DNA of 64,000 bases, taken from NCBI RefSeq assembly GCF_011516645.4, contig NZ_CP088285.1, forward strand, positions 4,668,501 to 4,732,500, in the 5' to 3' direction. Every line of letters starts with the position of its first letter. Position 1 is the first letter of the stretch. Below are positions 8,038-17,549 of this stretch, piece by piece. The translations under genes were made by a program, and so were the position numbers. The stretch is from Bradyrhizobium septentrionale (GTDB lineage: Bacteria; Pseudomonadota; Alphaproteobacteria; Rhizobiales; Xanthobacteraceae). Under the pieces are notes generated by a model. The model was given only the letters and a program-made list of their open reading frames with translations, was not told the origin of the DNA and ran no database searches.

Positions 8038-8925
8038 ATGAATATCGACCCATGGGACACAGAAAGCTTTATGGAGTCTTACAGTATCCTGCTGCAGGAA
8101 CAGTCGAAAGAAGTGAGCGCACAGGCCAACTCACAAGTACACTCGCCCCCGCATCAAGCGAGCTTTGAGCGGCAGCTAACTGAGTTGCCGCTAGACTACG
8201 AACGGTGCCCCGCCGCATCCTATGTCAGGGGCCGCGCCGAACTTGCCGCATCGCTGGCCGGAGCGAACGTTGAGTCGCTCAGGAACGAGATCGAGCGGGC
8301 CGAGCAGCGATCGGCACAGTGGCCAAGCACAGCCGGACCTTCCGCCCGCGTCGATGGCGACCGCGTTTTCGATGAGGTATTAACGTCGTCGTATCTGCAG
8401 CTGCACCGCTTTCAGGACGAGATCAGTCATTGCAAGCCGCGCATGGACGACGATGTGAATGCCATGAGCCACGTACGCTCCCTCGCCGATTTGCGTTCCC
8501 GCGGCATCCGGCATGTCTCTGAGGCGTTCTGCACTGACGACCTTGATGAAATTGATAGGGCGCGCAGTGCTGCACTTCACACGAACGGCTACACCGAACA
8601 ATCTTCTTTCGTGTCGTTGGCCCAGGACCCTTCGCGACTGCTCCTTTCAGAGGACACGGACTCCGCGAGGGCAATCGCTGAAAGCGCTAGGGAGTTGCAC
8701 ACCTACAGGGTACCGCGTGTTGCCGCTTGGCCGGCCGATCGCATCGATGGCATTCTTGCCCGCTCGAGGGATCCTGTAGACCACGATTTGCGAAGGTGGG
8801 TGAGCGGAACACCGACCGAGGAGACCGAAGTCTTGTTTCTCGGCGGCGATCTGGAAAAGTATCGGACGGCCAGCCAACCGAATCCGTACAGGACGGATCA
8901 TCCAGGTGGAAATCAAGAGGGTTAA
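8038..8925 (+). CDS. Candidate type III effector, ADP-ribosyltransferase-like
   Basis: 295-residue soluble protein under a tts box with GAGG upstream of its ATG. The N-terminal ~45 residues are Ser/Gln-rich, as expected for a type III secretion signal, and hold FERQL, a motif also found near the N-terminus of the two C48 effectors. The C-terminal half carries an order of motifs like R-S-E class ADP-ribosyltransferases: Arg147 in VRSLADLRSRGIRHVSEAF, then SSFVSLAQD (190-196), then EETEVLFLGGDL with a possible ExE pair Glu262/Glu264. This resembles plant-pathogen ART effectors such as HopU1 and XopAI in logic, not demonstrated in homology. The effector call is firm because of the tts box; the enzymatic call is inference. 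Confidence 0.7.
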   Translation: MNIDPWDTESFMESYSILLQEQSKEVSAQANSQVHSPPHQASFERQLTELPLDYERCPAASYVRGRAELAASLAGANVESLRNEIERAEQRSAQWPSTAGPSARVDGDRVFDEVLTSSYLQLHRFQDEISHCKPRMDDDVNAMSHVRSLADLRSRGIRHVSEAFCTDDLDEIDRARSAALHTNGYTEQSSFVSLAQDPSRLLLSEDTDSARAIAESARELHTYRVPRVAAWPADRIDGILARSRDPVDHDLRRWVSGTPTEETEVLFLGGDLEKYRTASQPNPYRTDHPGGNQEG

Positions 8926-9465
8926 CGATCGGCGTCATCCTGCGCTACGCTTCCATGTCCCGCTCCAAACTCGCCTGCAATAAAGGGCGCATTCAGAGCA
9001 TCGCTGCGTCATCCATGCCATCCATGGCGCCGACAATTCGTTCTGGAACTGCTGAGCCGCGAGAGCGCGAGGAAGCGTCGGGCGGCGCGATGTGATGTCG
9101 ACCGCGACGGAGCGTTAAGGGTCGGCGTCACCGGCGGAGAGACCGCTTTCGGCATGCAGGCCGCGCCACACTTCTTGTGCCCACAAGGCGCCTTCACCAA
9201 CCACACTTTTAACCTCGTGACTCCAAAGCCCAGTGTTACCGGCTCGCACCAAGCGACACAGTCTGAAAAGGCCGCGCACTGAAACCGCAGTTCAGTGGCT
9301 TGAGAAGCGAGCAACCGGTAAGAAGGGCGAAAGATCGGATACCCAACTCAGAAGCTGATGGGTCTGTTGGCGAGAATCATTCGAGCGTCCACGAATGAAG
9401 GTGATGTTGTACTAGTACCCTCGTCACAGTGATTATGACTCTTTGGAAGTGGCGGGATAGGCGCC
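8926..9465. other. Gene-free stretch
   Basis: I see no convincing gene here. Short readings on both strands lack start signals and family resemblance. The right part (from about 9330) probably includes the truncated end of the IS630-type gene that follows. Confidence 0.5.
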
Positions 9466-10105
9466 TTACTCATAATCGTAACGTTCGAGCCTGCCGGGCT
9501 TGGCCAGAATGGGCTGACGCGTTTCGCCGATGAGTTGCACCGGGCTTTCGTCGAAGCACACCACTGGCCGTCTGGAGTCGGGCGCCTCGGCATAGAGGTC
9601 GAGCACATCCTCCATGCGGGCGACGTATTCGCCGTCGACCTGCGGAATGCACCACATGTCTTTGCGCCAGGGTTCGAGGTCATTTTCGGCCAGGCGCCGC
9701 CGAACCGTCTCGTGCGACAGGCTCTTGTGTTCGGTGAGTTTGACCATCGCGCCTGCCAGCAGCTTGAGCGTCCAGCGGGCACGGCCCTTTGGGGGGCTGG
9801 CACAGGCGGTCCGCCACCAGCAACGCCTCTTCCTTGCCGGTGAGTTTGCGCTCCGCTCCGGGACGCGGCTCTTCGCTCAGCGCCGGCTCCAGATTGCCTT
9901 CCACGAAGCGTCGCTTGGTCCGATACACGGTCGAACCGCTCACGCCAACGCTCCTGGCGATCTCTTCGTCGCCGGCCCCGGCATCGGCAGCCAGCAAAAT
10001 CTGCGCTCGCTTGAGCTTGCGGGACGCATGCTTGCCGCCGCTGAGTAGCGCCCTCAGTTCGGTGCGTTCGATTTGGCTGAGTTCGACCCGATAGCGTACA
10101 TTCAT
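9466..10105 (-). pseudogene. IS630-family transposase, frameshifted and truncated
   Basis: The N-terminal part starts at 10105 (MNVRYRVELSQIERTELRALLSGGKHASRKLKRAQILL) with the HTH region DEEIARSVGVSGSTVYRTKRRF. After EEALLVA the frame must shift near 9810 to continue with RARWTLKLLAGAMVKL and ETVRRRLAENDLEPWRKDMWCIP. The reading stops after CFDESPVQLIGE and RLERYDYE, so about half of the DDE domain is missing. Both the frameshift and truncation make it dead. Confidence 0.8.
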
Positions 10106-10148
10106 GGCGTGCCTCCTCGTTCGAGGCACGCACGAACAACTGAATCGG

Positions 10149-10404
10149 ATGGCCGGCGTGAGTCCTTCGACAAAACCCTTCACGCCCACGCAGGGGCAGT
10201 ATCTGGCTTTTATCCACCTCTATACCCGGCTGCATCGCAGGCCCCCGGCCGAAACCGACATGCAAGAATATTTCCGCGTCAGCCCGCCTTCGGTCCACCA
10301 GATGGTGCTGACGCTGGAAGCGCCGGCCTTATCAGACGGCAGCCCAGGACACCTCGCAGCATCGAGGTCCTCGTTGATCCGAAACTCCTGCCGGAGCTAA
10401 TCTG
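10149..10404 (+). pseudogene. LexA-like winged-helix protein, frameshifted
   Basis: MAGVSPSTKPFTPTQGQYLAFIHLYTRLHRRPPAETDMQEYFRVSPPSVHQMVLTLE resembles the LexA/MarR-like DNA-binding protein found beside IS630-type transposases in rhizobia. A one-base shift near 10325 moves the rest, AGLIRRQPRTPRSIEVLVDPKLLPELI, to another frame. It is divergent from the broken transposase at 9466-10105, only ~40 bp away, so the two probably belonged together. Confidence 0.6.
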
Positions 10405-10440
10405 ACCGCCGAACCCAACCTGTCGAAATCACTGTGCAGA

Positions 10441-10573
10441 GCCACTAGGCCGCCAGCGGCGATCGAGGATCGGCCACGGCGGGCAACCGATCATCACGCC
10501 GGAAGCCAAAGCCTGGTTGGTGTCGCTGGCGTGCGACAAGGCCAAGGAGCACGGCTATCCGCATGAACTGTGG
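10441..10573 (+). pseudogene. IS630-type transposase fragment
   Basis: A short frame reading GQPIITPEAKAWLVSLACDKAKEHGYPHELW matches the region just after the HTH of another IS630-type transposase. Both ends are missing. Confidence 0.55.
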
Positions 10574-10682
10574 ATTCTTGTAGTTGACCAGCGCAGCGTT
10601 CTCTGAGCCAAATCGCGGTCAAACCACCTTTTGCCAGTCGCGAGGGCTCTGAGCGCGACTGCGAGGAAGCAGAGCTAAAGCC

Positions 10683-11303
10683 ATGTCTCCTTTAGAAGCA
10701 ATCAGCCGCTGGCTGGAATCACAGGACTTAGACACTCAACTTGAGGTCGCTGCATACGTGACATTCTCGATCTTTAGGAAGAGTGACGTTCTCACGCTTG
10801 GCGGGCCGGAGGAGCTCGACACTCTTCAGCGTTGGTTGACCGAACCAGAGTTGGATCCAAGGGCCGCCGCAGGTCGTGCTCTGACCTTCCGGCTCGCCTT
10901 CGAGTACTTTGCCGAGGGCAGAATCAGAGGGGATGGATGGAAACGAACCGAAGAACTAGAGCGTAAGAGTCTGGAACTAGCTAAGCGCGACGGAAAGCTT
11001 GCGGCTGCGCGCAAGGCGCAAAGAAAGCTTCAACTGTTGCCAACCCGAAAAGAGCACTGGTATCGTGTTGCGAAATCCTGGAATGGATTGGCGGCGACTT
11101 ATCTAACACGCGAGGCTCTCGCTCTCGGATCTTTGCCGAGATGCGACCTGAAGGCCATTTCAAATAGTCACTGTCTTCCATTGGTGCCTACGGTCGAGGC
11201 TTCGGATGCGGCCTTGGTTCCGATAGTGCCCGCTACAGCTGTTGAAGAAGGCGAAGAAGGGAGGAACGAAGTGCTCTTCTCACAAAAGAGTGGACAGAGT
11301 TAA
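10683..11303 (+). CDS. Hypothetical helical protein
   Basis: 206-residue reading starting MSPLEAISRWLESQDLDTQLEV. Predicted to be largely helical, with a basic, Lys/Arg/Glu-rich segment RTEELERKSLELAKRDGKLAAARKAQRKL (about residues 87-117) that could form a coiled coil. No signal peptide, membrane segment or recognised domain. Neither a tts box nor another promoter is evident upstream, and the ribosome-binding site is weak. Lower GC than neighbours suggests transfer. Could be an orphan island gene. Confidence 0.45.
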   Translation: MSPLEAISRWLESQDLDTQLEVAAYVTFSIFRKSDVLTLGGPEELDTLQRWLTEPELDPRAAAGRALTFRLAFEYFAEGRIRGDGWKRTEELERKSLELAKRDGKLAAARKAQRKLQLLPTRKEHWYRVAKSWNGLAATYLTREALALGSLPRCDLKAISNSHCLPLVPTVEASDAALVPIVPATAVEEGEEGRNEVLFSQKSGQS

Positions 11304-11774
11304 GCTGCTTATACCTCGGTCGGCAAGGAACTTGGTCTGCGCGTGCGTTTGCGGTGGACGGCCCATTGCACGATCGTTGAACCTGTTGGCGTCGATGCCG
11401 CTCCTCGTTTCGCCAACTGCAAAACAGGAATCCGACATCAGCCCATAGGTTCCACGATGCAGGTTTCATGAAATCGATCGTCTAGTAGGAAGGATGGCTT
11501 CGCCGGATTGATTTCCGTCACCTGGAGATTAATCCCGCGCGAAGGTTGCGTGGACGCCGGGCTTGGCGGCAAATCGGGTGCGGTCGTCGCGAACAGGATT
11601 CGTTTGCTCGCTTCCGGATCGAAGGGGGGCTGGGCCGCTGGGAATGGCCTCTCCAGAGTCTTCTTATTGCGTCTCAGGCACCAAGAATAAAGTTGGGGTG
11701 ACGCGGCTTCCCTCCACCTGATGGATTTTCCATCCCTCTCTCCGCCCGCTGGTCCCAAAAGGTTCCAGAGCCAG
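11304..11774. other. Gene-free stretch
   Basis: No supported gene. A 138-residue minus-strand reading (11438-11854) overlaps the better candidate that follows and lacks recognisable features. Confidence 0.4.
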
Positions 11775-12032
11775 TCACTCTTCCGAATAAGCCTCCCGTC
11801 GGATCGACTCTCGCCCAGTCGTCCCTTGAAGGCGCTCAGCGCAGGGACGCTCAAACGGCGTTACCGAACCGCTGAAATGCCCCTCGAGCTCGGCAACTGC
11901 TCTGTGCTCCCACTCATTAGCCTGGGCGAGCAATGAACACCGCTGAAGGGGCCGAAATGCCGCGGCCTGACGGCATAGCGAAGCTATCGCACGATAGCGG
12001 CGCACATTTTCTTCAACGGCCAGCCCGGTCAT
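11775..12032 (-). CDS. Small conserved rhizobial protein
   Basis: 85-residue protein starting MTGLAVEENVRRYRAIASLCRQAAAFRPLQRCSLLAQANEWEHRAVAELEGHF. The first 50 residues resemble a small helical protein that I recall as widespread in Bradyrhizobium; its function is unknown. The tail after GHF looks atypical and may be altered by rearrangement. No neighbour suggests a role. Confidence 0.5.
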   Translation of the reverse strand: MTGLAVEENVRRYRAIASLCRQAAAFRPLQRCSLLAQANEWEHRAVAELEGHFSGSVTPFERPCAERLQGTTGRESIRREAYSEE

Positions 12033-12359
12033 GTGTGGATCCCCCATGTCTTTCACGTGTGCGAACTTGCGGCAGAATTATTTTCGATCCGTTAGCGGCC
12101 AGAGTGGAAAGCGTGAATGGTTGGCAAAACCTTGCTGGCACGCTGATGATGAGCGTTCCACCGAAGGATCCACATCAACTGAGCCCTAATAGCCCGTCCT
12201 ATTCGTGAGAGTGCGTTTTTTTAGTCCGATTGATGTGGCCGCGCATCTGCTCTGACGAGGCGCGCGGGATTGCCTTCGGCTTTTCACCGCCTGACGACCG
12301 GTACTTTGCAACGCGCTTGAGGTGTAGGTTGGGCGAACGGGGGGCGGACGCCCCGCCGG

Positions 12360-12539
12360 TCAAGGACCGAGCGGCAGCAGCGCGCCTGGCAAGCCGCGGA
12401 TCAGGTCGGCTTCGGGACATGCCGCGGCAAACGCAAGGCGAATGCGGCTCGTGGTCTCGACGACACGGACAGCGAGTTTCAAGAGCCGAAGACGCAGCGT
12501 CGCGAACTCGGCAGTGGCCAATTCCCGGACTTTGGGAAT
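12360..12539 (-). pseudogene. IS1380 transposase C-terminal remnant (unit A)
   Basis: The minus strand reads IPKVRELATAEFATLRLRLLKLAVRVVE, then TTSRIRLAFAAACPEADLIRGLPGALLPLGP and a stop at 12360. This is the usual C-terminus of IS1380-type transposases of rhizobia. The part upstream of IPKVREL is on the other side of the effector gene, at 17630 onward. Confidence 0.8.
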
Positions 12540-12630
12540 TGAGAAGCAGTATTTTGTCTCTGAATCTTCGGTCTATCGGCTGTTGACGGCGAAGCGCGCA
12601 GGTCATGCACCATCCTCGCGGCACGTTGTC

Positions 12631-12656
12631 GTCATCAGTTTCTCGACAGCTTCCCC
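12631..12656 (+). promoter_or_regulatory. tts box of C48 effector A
   Basis: GTCATCAGTTTCTCGACAGC followed by TTCCCC fits the tts-box pattern with a few departures (TCGACAGCT in place of TCGAAAGCT). It lies ~145 bp before the effector ATG and inside the cassette, so the effector moves with its own promoter. Confidence 0.72.
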
Positions 12657-12800
12657 ATTTAACAGGGTTGGTCGCGCTGGAAGCACATCGGCTGCCGATG
12701 CTCACGGTGCGTACCTGTCGAGGGCTGTAAAGGGTGGTTTGTTGCTGATTCCCAGCATGCCAGATCGAAGGCTCGGTTCATAATTTGAAAGGGAGAAGGG

Positions 12801-15800
12801 ATGGATTTCCCCTCGATCAAGTGGGTGCGTGAACAATCGGACAGCACGGGCCCGCAAGAGAGTTCACCCGCGGCGCCGTCCGCAGATGCGGCGACCTTTG
12901 AGCGGCAACTGAGCGAGATCGCCAATTCAAGTGGAGGTGGTGGAGCAATGCCCGCCGCCGCTGCGCTGCAGCCGGCTCAGTCAGCTGGGGTTTTGATAGG
13001 GCGGAGCAAGCAGCCTCTTTATTCCGAGGACGCTCGCCTTATTTCGGGGCTTGAGGAGGTCCTCCTCCGCAATGGCAACGCCGCCAACCAAACCGCCTAC
13101 GGCTATGTAAGTTCTCTTCGCAGCTTCGGCCGCTGGCTCTTCGCAAATAACAAAGATCCGATTGCTGCTCGGCTCGACGACCAGTCGCTGACCGATGATG
13201 CGCGCGAGGCCATCGAAAAGGGTCATAACAGGGGACTCCTTCCGGCAATTGACCATCTCCGGACCTTCCAGTCGACGGGCGGAGTCGTGCCGATCACAGG
13301 CCGCGCTGAGCTAAATCCTCACCCCCAGGACGTGGCTCTCATCAAAGAGTACAAAAACGAAGCAGCGACAGGGACCGGCAAGACGTATGCAGCTGTTCTT
13401 CGCAGTTTCAGTGACTACCTGCGTGAAAACAACAAGAAGGGCATTGCTGGTCGGCTTTCCGGCAATGCGCTGGATGGAGATGTCGAGAGCTATAGGAAGG
13501 TCGCCGGTGCTGATTCGAGGATCGGTGCCGCGCTGGCCCATCTCCGAAAATCGCAGGCCGGCGCTAAAGCGATGGAGCGCGAGCGCCATATTCCCCCCGT
13601 TCCTGCTCCCGAAGACGCCGCACTGACGGAGTCGAGGCGGGTCGGCGCCGCCGCTGCGCAGCACAGCGCGTCGCAGGGCGCGGGCAGTTTGCCAGAGGAG
13701 CTGCTTCCTGCGGAAGGCTACGATCAGGATTTGGGCCGGATGGACGAACCCGGCCCGTCGTCCTCGGCGCCGCAGCCGGCTCAGTCAACGGGGGTTTTAA
13801 TGGGGCGGAACAAGCCTCTTTATTCCGAGGACGCTCGCCTTATTTCGGGGCTTGAGAAGGGCCTCATCAAGGGCACCGGCGCCGAGCGCACCGCCAAGGA
13901 CTATGTATATTCGCTTCGCGGCTTTGGCCGCTGGCTCTTCGCAAATCACAAAAAGGGCATTGTTGCTCGGCTCGACAACGAGTCACTGACCGATGATGCG
14001 CGCGAGTTCGCCGGAAACGGTAAGCCCGGTCTCCTCCTTAGGGCAATAGATCGTCTCCGGACCTTCCAGTCGACGGGCGGAGTCGGGCCGATCGCAGGCC
14101 GCGCTGAGCTGAATCCTCACCCCCAGGACGTGGCCCTCATCAAAGAATACAAAAACGAAGCAGCGACAGGGACCGGCAAGAGGCATGCAACTGCTCTACG
14201 CAGTTTCAGTGACTACCTGCGTGAAAACAACAAGAAGGGCATTGCTGGTCGGCTTTCCGGCAACACGTTGGATGAAGATGTTAAGCGCTATAGGAAGGAC
14301 GCCGGGGGTAATCCGACTATCGGTGCCGCACTGGCTGATCTCCGAAAATCGCAGGCCGGCGCTAAAGCGATGGAGCTCGAGCGCTATATTTCCCCAGTTC
14401 CTGATCCCGAAGACGCGGCACTGATGGAGCCGAGGCGGGGCGGCGACGCCGCTGCGCAGCACAGCGCGTCGCAGGGAGCTGTCGGTCGGCCATTGGTCCT
14501 CCCGGAAGGTTACGATCAGGATTTGCTTTGGGAGCTGATGGACGAACCCGGCCCGTCGTCATCTCTCGAGCCAGCCGCGCGCCATGACCAGTCATCGGAT
14601 CCCGGAGAGACCATTCGTCCCTTGAACTGGGGCTACGACCGCCAGCAGTTCCCGGACGAGCCGATGGGTGCACTTGCCAGGAGCAACCTCCCGCCAAGCG
14701 AGGAGGTCCTCATCAACGATGAGCATGACACAGCTGAGTTGAGGCCAGCGAAGAGGCCGAGGACCCTAGACAATCTGCACGGCCTTGCCAGCGAGCGGCA
14801 GCTGAGCGAGATCGCCAATTCAAATGGAGGTGGTGGAGCAATGCCGGCCGCCTCGGCGCTGCAGCCGGCTCAGTCAGCTGGGGTTTTGAAAGGGCGGAGC
14901 AAGCAGCCTCTTTATTCCGAGGACGCTCGCCTTATTTCGGGGCTTGAGAAGGCCCTCATCAAGGACAATGTCGCCAATCCCACCGCCCACGGCTATATAT
15001 ATTCTCTTCGCCGCTTCGGCCGCTGGCTCGTCGCAAATAACAAAGATCCGATTGCTGCTCGGCTCGACGACCAGTCGCTGACCGATGATGCGCGCGAGGC
15101 CATCGAAAAGGGTGATAACAGGGGACTCCTTCCGGCAATTGACCATCTCCGGACCTTCCAGTCGACGGGCGGAGTCGTGCCGATCAAAGGCCGCGCTGAG
15201 CTAAATCCTCACCCCCAGGACGTGGCTCTCATCGAAGAGTACAAAAACGAAGCAGCGACAGCGACAGGGACCAGCAAGACGTATGCAACTGCTCTACGCA
15301 GTTTCAGTGACTACCTGCGTGAAAACAACAAGAAGGGCATTGCTGGTCGGCTTTCCGGCAACACGTTGGATGAAGATGTTAAGCGCTATAGGAAGGACGC
15401 CGGGGGTAATCGGACTATCGGCGCCGCACTGGCTGATCTCCGAAAATCGCAGGCCGGCGCTAAAGCGATGGAGCTCGAGCGCCATATTTCCCCCGTTCCT
15501 GATCCCGAAAACGCGGTACTGATGGAGCCGATGCCCGCCGGCGGCGCCGCTGCGCAGCACAGCGCGTCGCAGGACGCGGGCAGTTGGCCAAAGGAGCTGC
15601 TTCCTGTAGAAGGCTACGATCAGGATTTGCTTTGGGAGCTGATGGACGAACCCGGCTCGTCGTCATCTCTCGAGCCAGCCGCGCGCCATGACCAGTCATC
15701 GGATCCCGGAGAGACCATTCGTCCCTTGAACTGGGGCTACGACCGCCAGCCGTTCCCGGACGAGTCGATGGGTGCACTTGCCAAAAGCAACCTCCCGCCA

Positions 15801-17549
15801 AGCGAGGAGGTCCTCATCAACGATGAGCATGACACAGCTGAGTTGAGGCCAGCGAAGAGGCCGAGGACCCTAGACAATCTGCACGGCCTTGCCAGCGAGC
15901 GGCAGCTGAGCGAGATCGCCAATTCAAGCGGTCGCCTGCTGACGTCGGCGTCCCCCACCCATCAACAGGGTGCATCGCCATGGCAGGCGCAGCCGATGAT
16001 GCAGGCGAGCGGGTACGAAGATGCCACGGCGCCGCATGCGGTCGCGACGTACGTCGGAGGCGCCGCTGCGCAGCACAGCGCGCCGCAGGGAGCTGTCAGT
16101 CGGCCATTGGTCCTCCCGGAAGGTTACGATCAGGATCTGCGTTTGATGGTGGAAGACGGCCCACCGTGGTCCGGGGTTCCCCCTGAGCAGGCGCAGGAGA
16201 TAGTCCAAGCTCGAGAGCAGGAACCTGCCAGGTCCACCTCAACCTGGTCGCCGCAGATGCCGCTCAACTTTGATTGGAGTATGTGGCCGACCCTGGAAGC
16301 AGCGTCAGCGCACTCTGCCAGGGCTCCTTCAGACATCGAGGGCGGTCTTGAGGCCGCGGTTCATCCGAATCCGCCCGCACCGTTCGAGTTGCGTGACAAT
16401 GCTTGGAGCCCGGCGCCTGACTTTCCGCCGCCGTTTGCCGGGCCAGTACCGGGTCATCACCAGGGCGCTCGACAGCCCGGCTCGCCGCAGGGGCTTTCTC
16501 CGGCGCCAGCCTTCTCGGATGATGAAGCTTTGGCGTGGTTGCGCGAGGAGCTGGCGCTGCGGCAGATGCAAGAACCGGCCTCACCATCAACCAGCAAGGC
16601 TCGCTCAGACACCTACGGCGGTCTTGAGTCTTTTGTTGATCTGGATGCGCCCACGTCGTCCGAATCACGCGACGATGCTCACTTTGCGCCCGCGCCCTCT
16701 GCCAGGGCTCGCTCAGACACCTACGGCGGTCTTGAGTCTTTTGTTGATCTGGATTTGCCCACGCCGACCGAATTGCGCGACGATGCTCACTTTGAGCCGG
16801 CGCCCGCTGCCAGGGCTCGCTCAGACACCTACCGTGGTTTTCCATTGGTTGATCTGACTGCGCCCACGCCGTCCGAACCACGCGACGATGCTAATTCTGT
16901 ACGGCCGTTTCCGAGCACCTCCGCTGATGCTCAGATCGGGGCTTTAGGTCCGACAGCCTCCTCCCACGGCCGCGGGCTGGTGCTCGAGGACACGGAATGG
17001 CTGGGCGACGAGCATATCGACAGGGATTACCGGCTCCAGGAGCAGGATTTGCAGAGGTACCATCCGGATCTCGCCGCCCGGACGCGGTTCGTGAATCCCC
17101 TCATCGTCCTAAATTATCTGCGCTCTAACGACGATGGCGTCGTGCGAACCGAATTCCAGCGCATCGTCTACGATAATGGTAACGATACAGCCGACTTCCT
17201 GTTCCTGCCCGTGATTAATGCCGATCCTCAAGATCCTAATAGCCTCGGCAACCATTGGTCGCTGCTGTTCGTTGATCGCAGAGACCGGGGGCGGCCGGTC
17301 GCCTATCACTACGATTCCTACGGGGGACTCAACCACAAGGATGCAGAACATCTCGCAGGTCGGCTGGACCTCCGCCTGGAGCCAGCCGGCATGGCCCGGC
17401 AGCGGAACGGGTATGATTGCGGCGTCTTCGTGGTGGACGGGACGCGGGCGCTGGTTAGGCAATTGGAGCAAGGACGGGAACCAGACCTGCTGAACCTCAG
17501 CAACCTCGTTGCCAATCGGCAGGCACTGCAGAACCGACTCAGGGGCTGA
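12801..17549 (+). CDS. Giant C48 (Ulp1/SUMO-protease-like) type III effector A
   Basis: 1582 residues, preceded by a strong AAGGGAGAAGGG ribosome-binding site and a tts box. It belongs with the NopD/Bel2-5/XopD-like effectors, which enter plant cells and act on SUMO in the nucleus. Layout: Ser-rich N-terminus (1-45), three repeat units (~55-1040), a Pro-rich region with three ~39-residue ARSDTY-type repeats (~1240-1375), and a C-terminal C48 domain. The catalytic set is His1485 (NHWSLLFVD), Asp1505 (HYDSY), Gln1534 and Cys1540 (GYDCGVF). KRPR nuclear-localisation-like patches end two repeats (~650, ~1018). LDLRL inside the protease domain fits the plant EAR repressor pattern LxLxL. Its last 11 bases overlap the transposase fragment on the other strand. 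Confidence 0.85.
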   Translation: MDFPSIKWVREQSDSTGPQESSPAAPSADAATFERQLSEIANSSGGGGAMPAAAALQPAQSAGVLIGRSKQPLYSEDARLISGLEEVLLRNGNAANQTAYGYVSSLRSFGRWLFANNKDPIAARLDDQSLTDDAREAIEKGHNRGLLPAIDHLRTFQSTGGVVPITGRAELNPHPQDVALIKEYKNEAATGTGKTYAAVLRSFSDYLRENNKKGIAGRLSGNALDGDVESYRKVAGADSRIGAALAHLRKSQAGAKAMERERHIPPVPAPEDAALTESRRVGAAAAQHSASQGAGSLPEELLPAEGYDQDLGRMDEPGPSSSAPQPAQSTGVLMGRNKPLYSEDARLISGLEKGLIKGTGAERTAKDYVYSLRGFGRWLFANHKKGIVARLDNESLTDDAREFAGNGKPGLLLRAIDRLRTFQSTGGVGPIAGRAELNPHPQDVALIKEYKNEAATGTGKRHATALRSFSDYLRENNKKGIAGRLSGNTLDEDVKRYRKDAGGNPTIGAALADLRKSQAGAKAMELERYISPVPDPEDAALMEPRRGGDAAAQHSASQGAVGRPLVLPEGYDQDLLWELMDEPGPSSSLEPAARHDQSSDPGETIRPLNWGYDRQQFPDEPMGALARSNLPPSEEVLINDEHDTAELRPAKRPRTLDNLHGLASERQLSEIANSNGGGGAMPAASALQPAQSAGVLKGRSKQPLYSEDARLISGLEKALIKDNVANPTAHGYIYSLRRFGRWLVANNKDPIAARLDDQSLTDDAREAIEKGDNRGLLPAIDHLRTFQSTGGVVPIKGRAELNPHPQDVALIEEYKNEAATATGTSKTYATALRSFSDYLRENNKKGIAGRLSGNTLDEDVKRYRKDAGGNRTIGAALADLRKSQAGAKAMELERHISPVPDPENAVLMEPMPAGGAAAQHSASQDAGSWPKELLPVEGYDQDLLWELMDEPGSSSSLEPAARHDQSSDPGETIRPLNWGYDRQPFPDESMGALAKSNLPPSEEVLINDEHDTAELRPAKRPRTLDNLHGLASERQLSEIANSSGRLLTSASPTHQQGASPWQAQPMMQASGYEDATAPHAVATYVGGAAAQHSAPQGAVSRPLVLPEGYDQDLRLMVEDGPPWSGVPPEQAQEIVQAREQEPARSTSTWSPQMPLNFDWSMWPTLEAASAHSARAPSDIEGGLEAAVHPNPPAPFELRDNAWSPAPDFPPPFAGPVPGHHQGARQPGSPQGLSPAPAFSDDEALAWLREELALRQMQEPASPSTSKARSDTYGGLESFVDLDAPTSSESRDDAHFAPAPSARARSDTYGGLESFVDLDLPTPTELRDDAHFEPAPAARARSDTYRGFPLVDLTAPTPSEPRDDANSVRPFPSTSADAQIGALGPTASSHGRGLVLEDTEWLGDEHIDRDYRLQEQDLQRYHPDLAARTRFVNPLIVLNYLRSNDDGVVRTEFQRIVYDNGNDTADFLFLPVINADPQDPNSLGNHWSLLFVDRRDRGRPVAYHYDSYGGLNHKDAEHLAGRLDLRLEPAGMARQRNGYDCGVFVVDGTRALVRQLEQGREPDLLNLSNLVANRQALQNRLRG
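13012..15920 (+). repeat. Internal coding repeats of effector A, three units
   Basis: Equivalent points recur at 13012, 13813 and 14905. The first spacing is 801 bp, shorter because it lacks the ~99-residue linker with LNWGYDRQ and KRPR; the second is 1092 bp. Each unit holds two ~85-residue subdomains, one beginning SEDARLISGLE and one beginning QDVALIKEYKNEA. Confidence 0.85.

Noticed and set aside
11438..11854. 138-residue minus-strand reading
   Set aside because: Overlaps the better small conserved gene at 11775-12032 and lacks a ribosome-binding site or known pattern.
12199..12705. 168-residue minus-strand frame (and its twin 19312-19824)
   Set aside because: Wrong frame of the IS1380 transposase C-terminus; the true frame ends LPGALLPLGP at 12360, and this one runs over the tts box.
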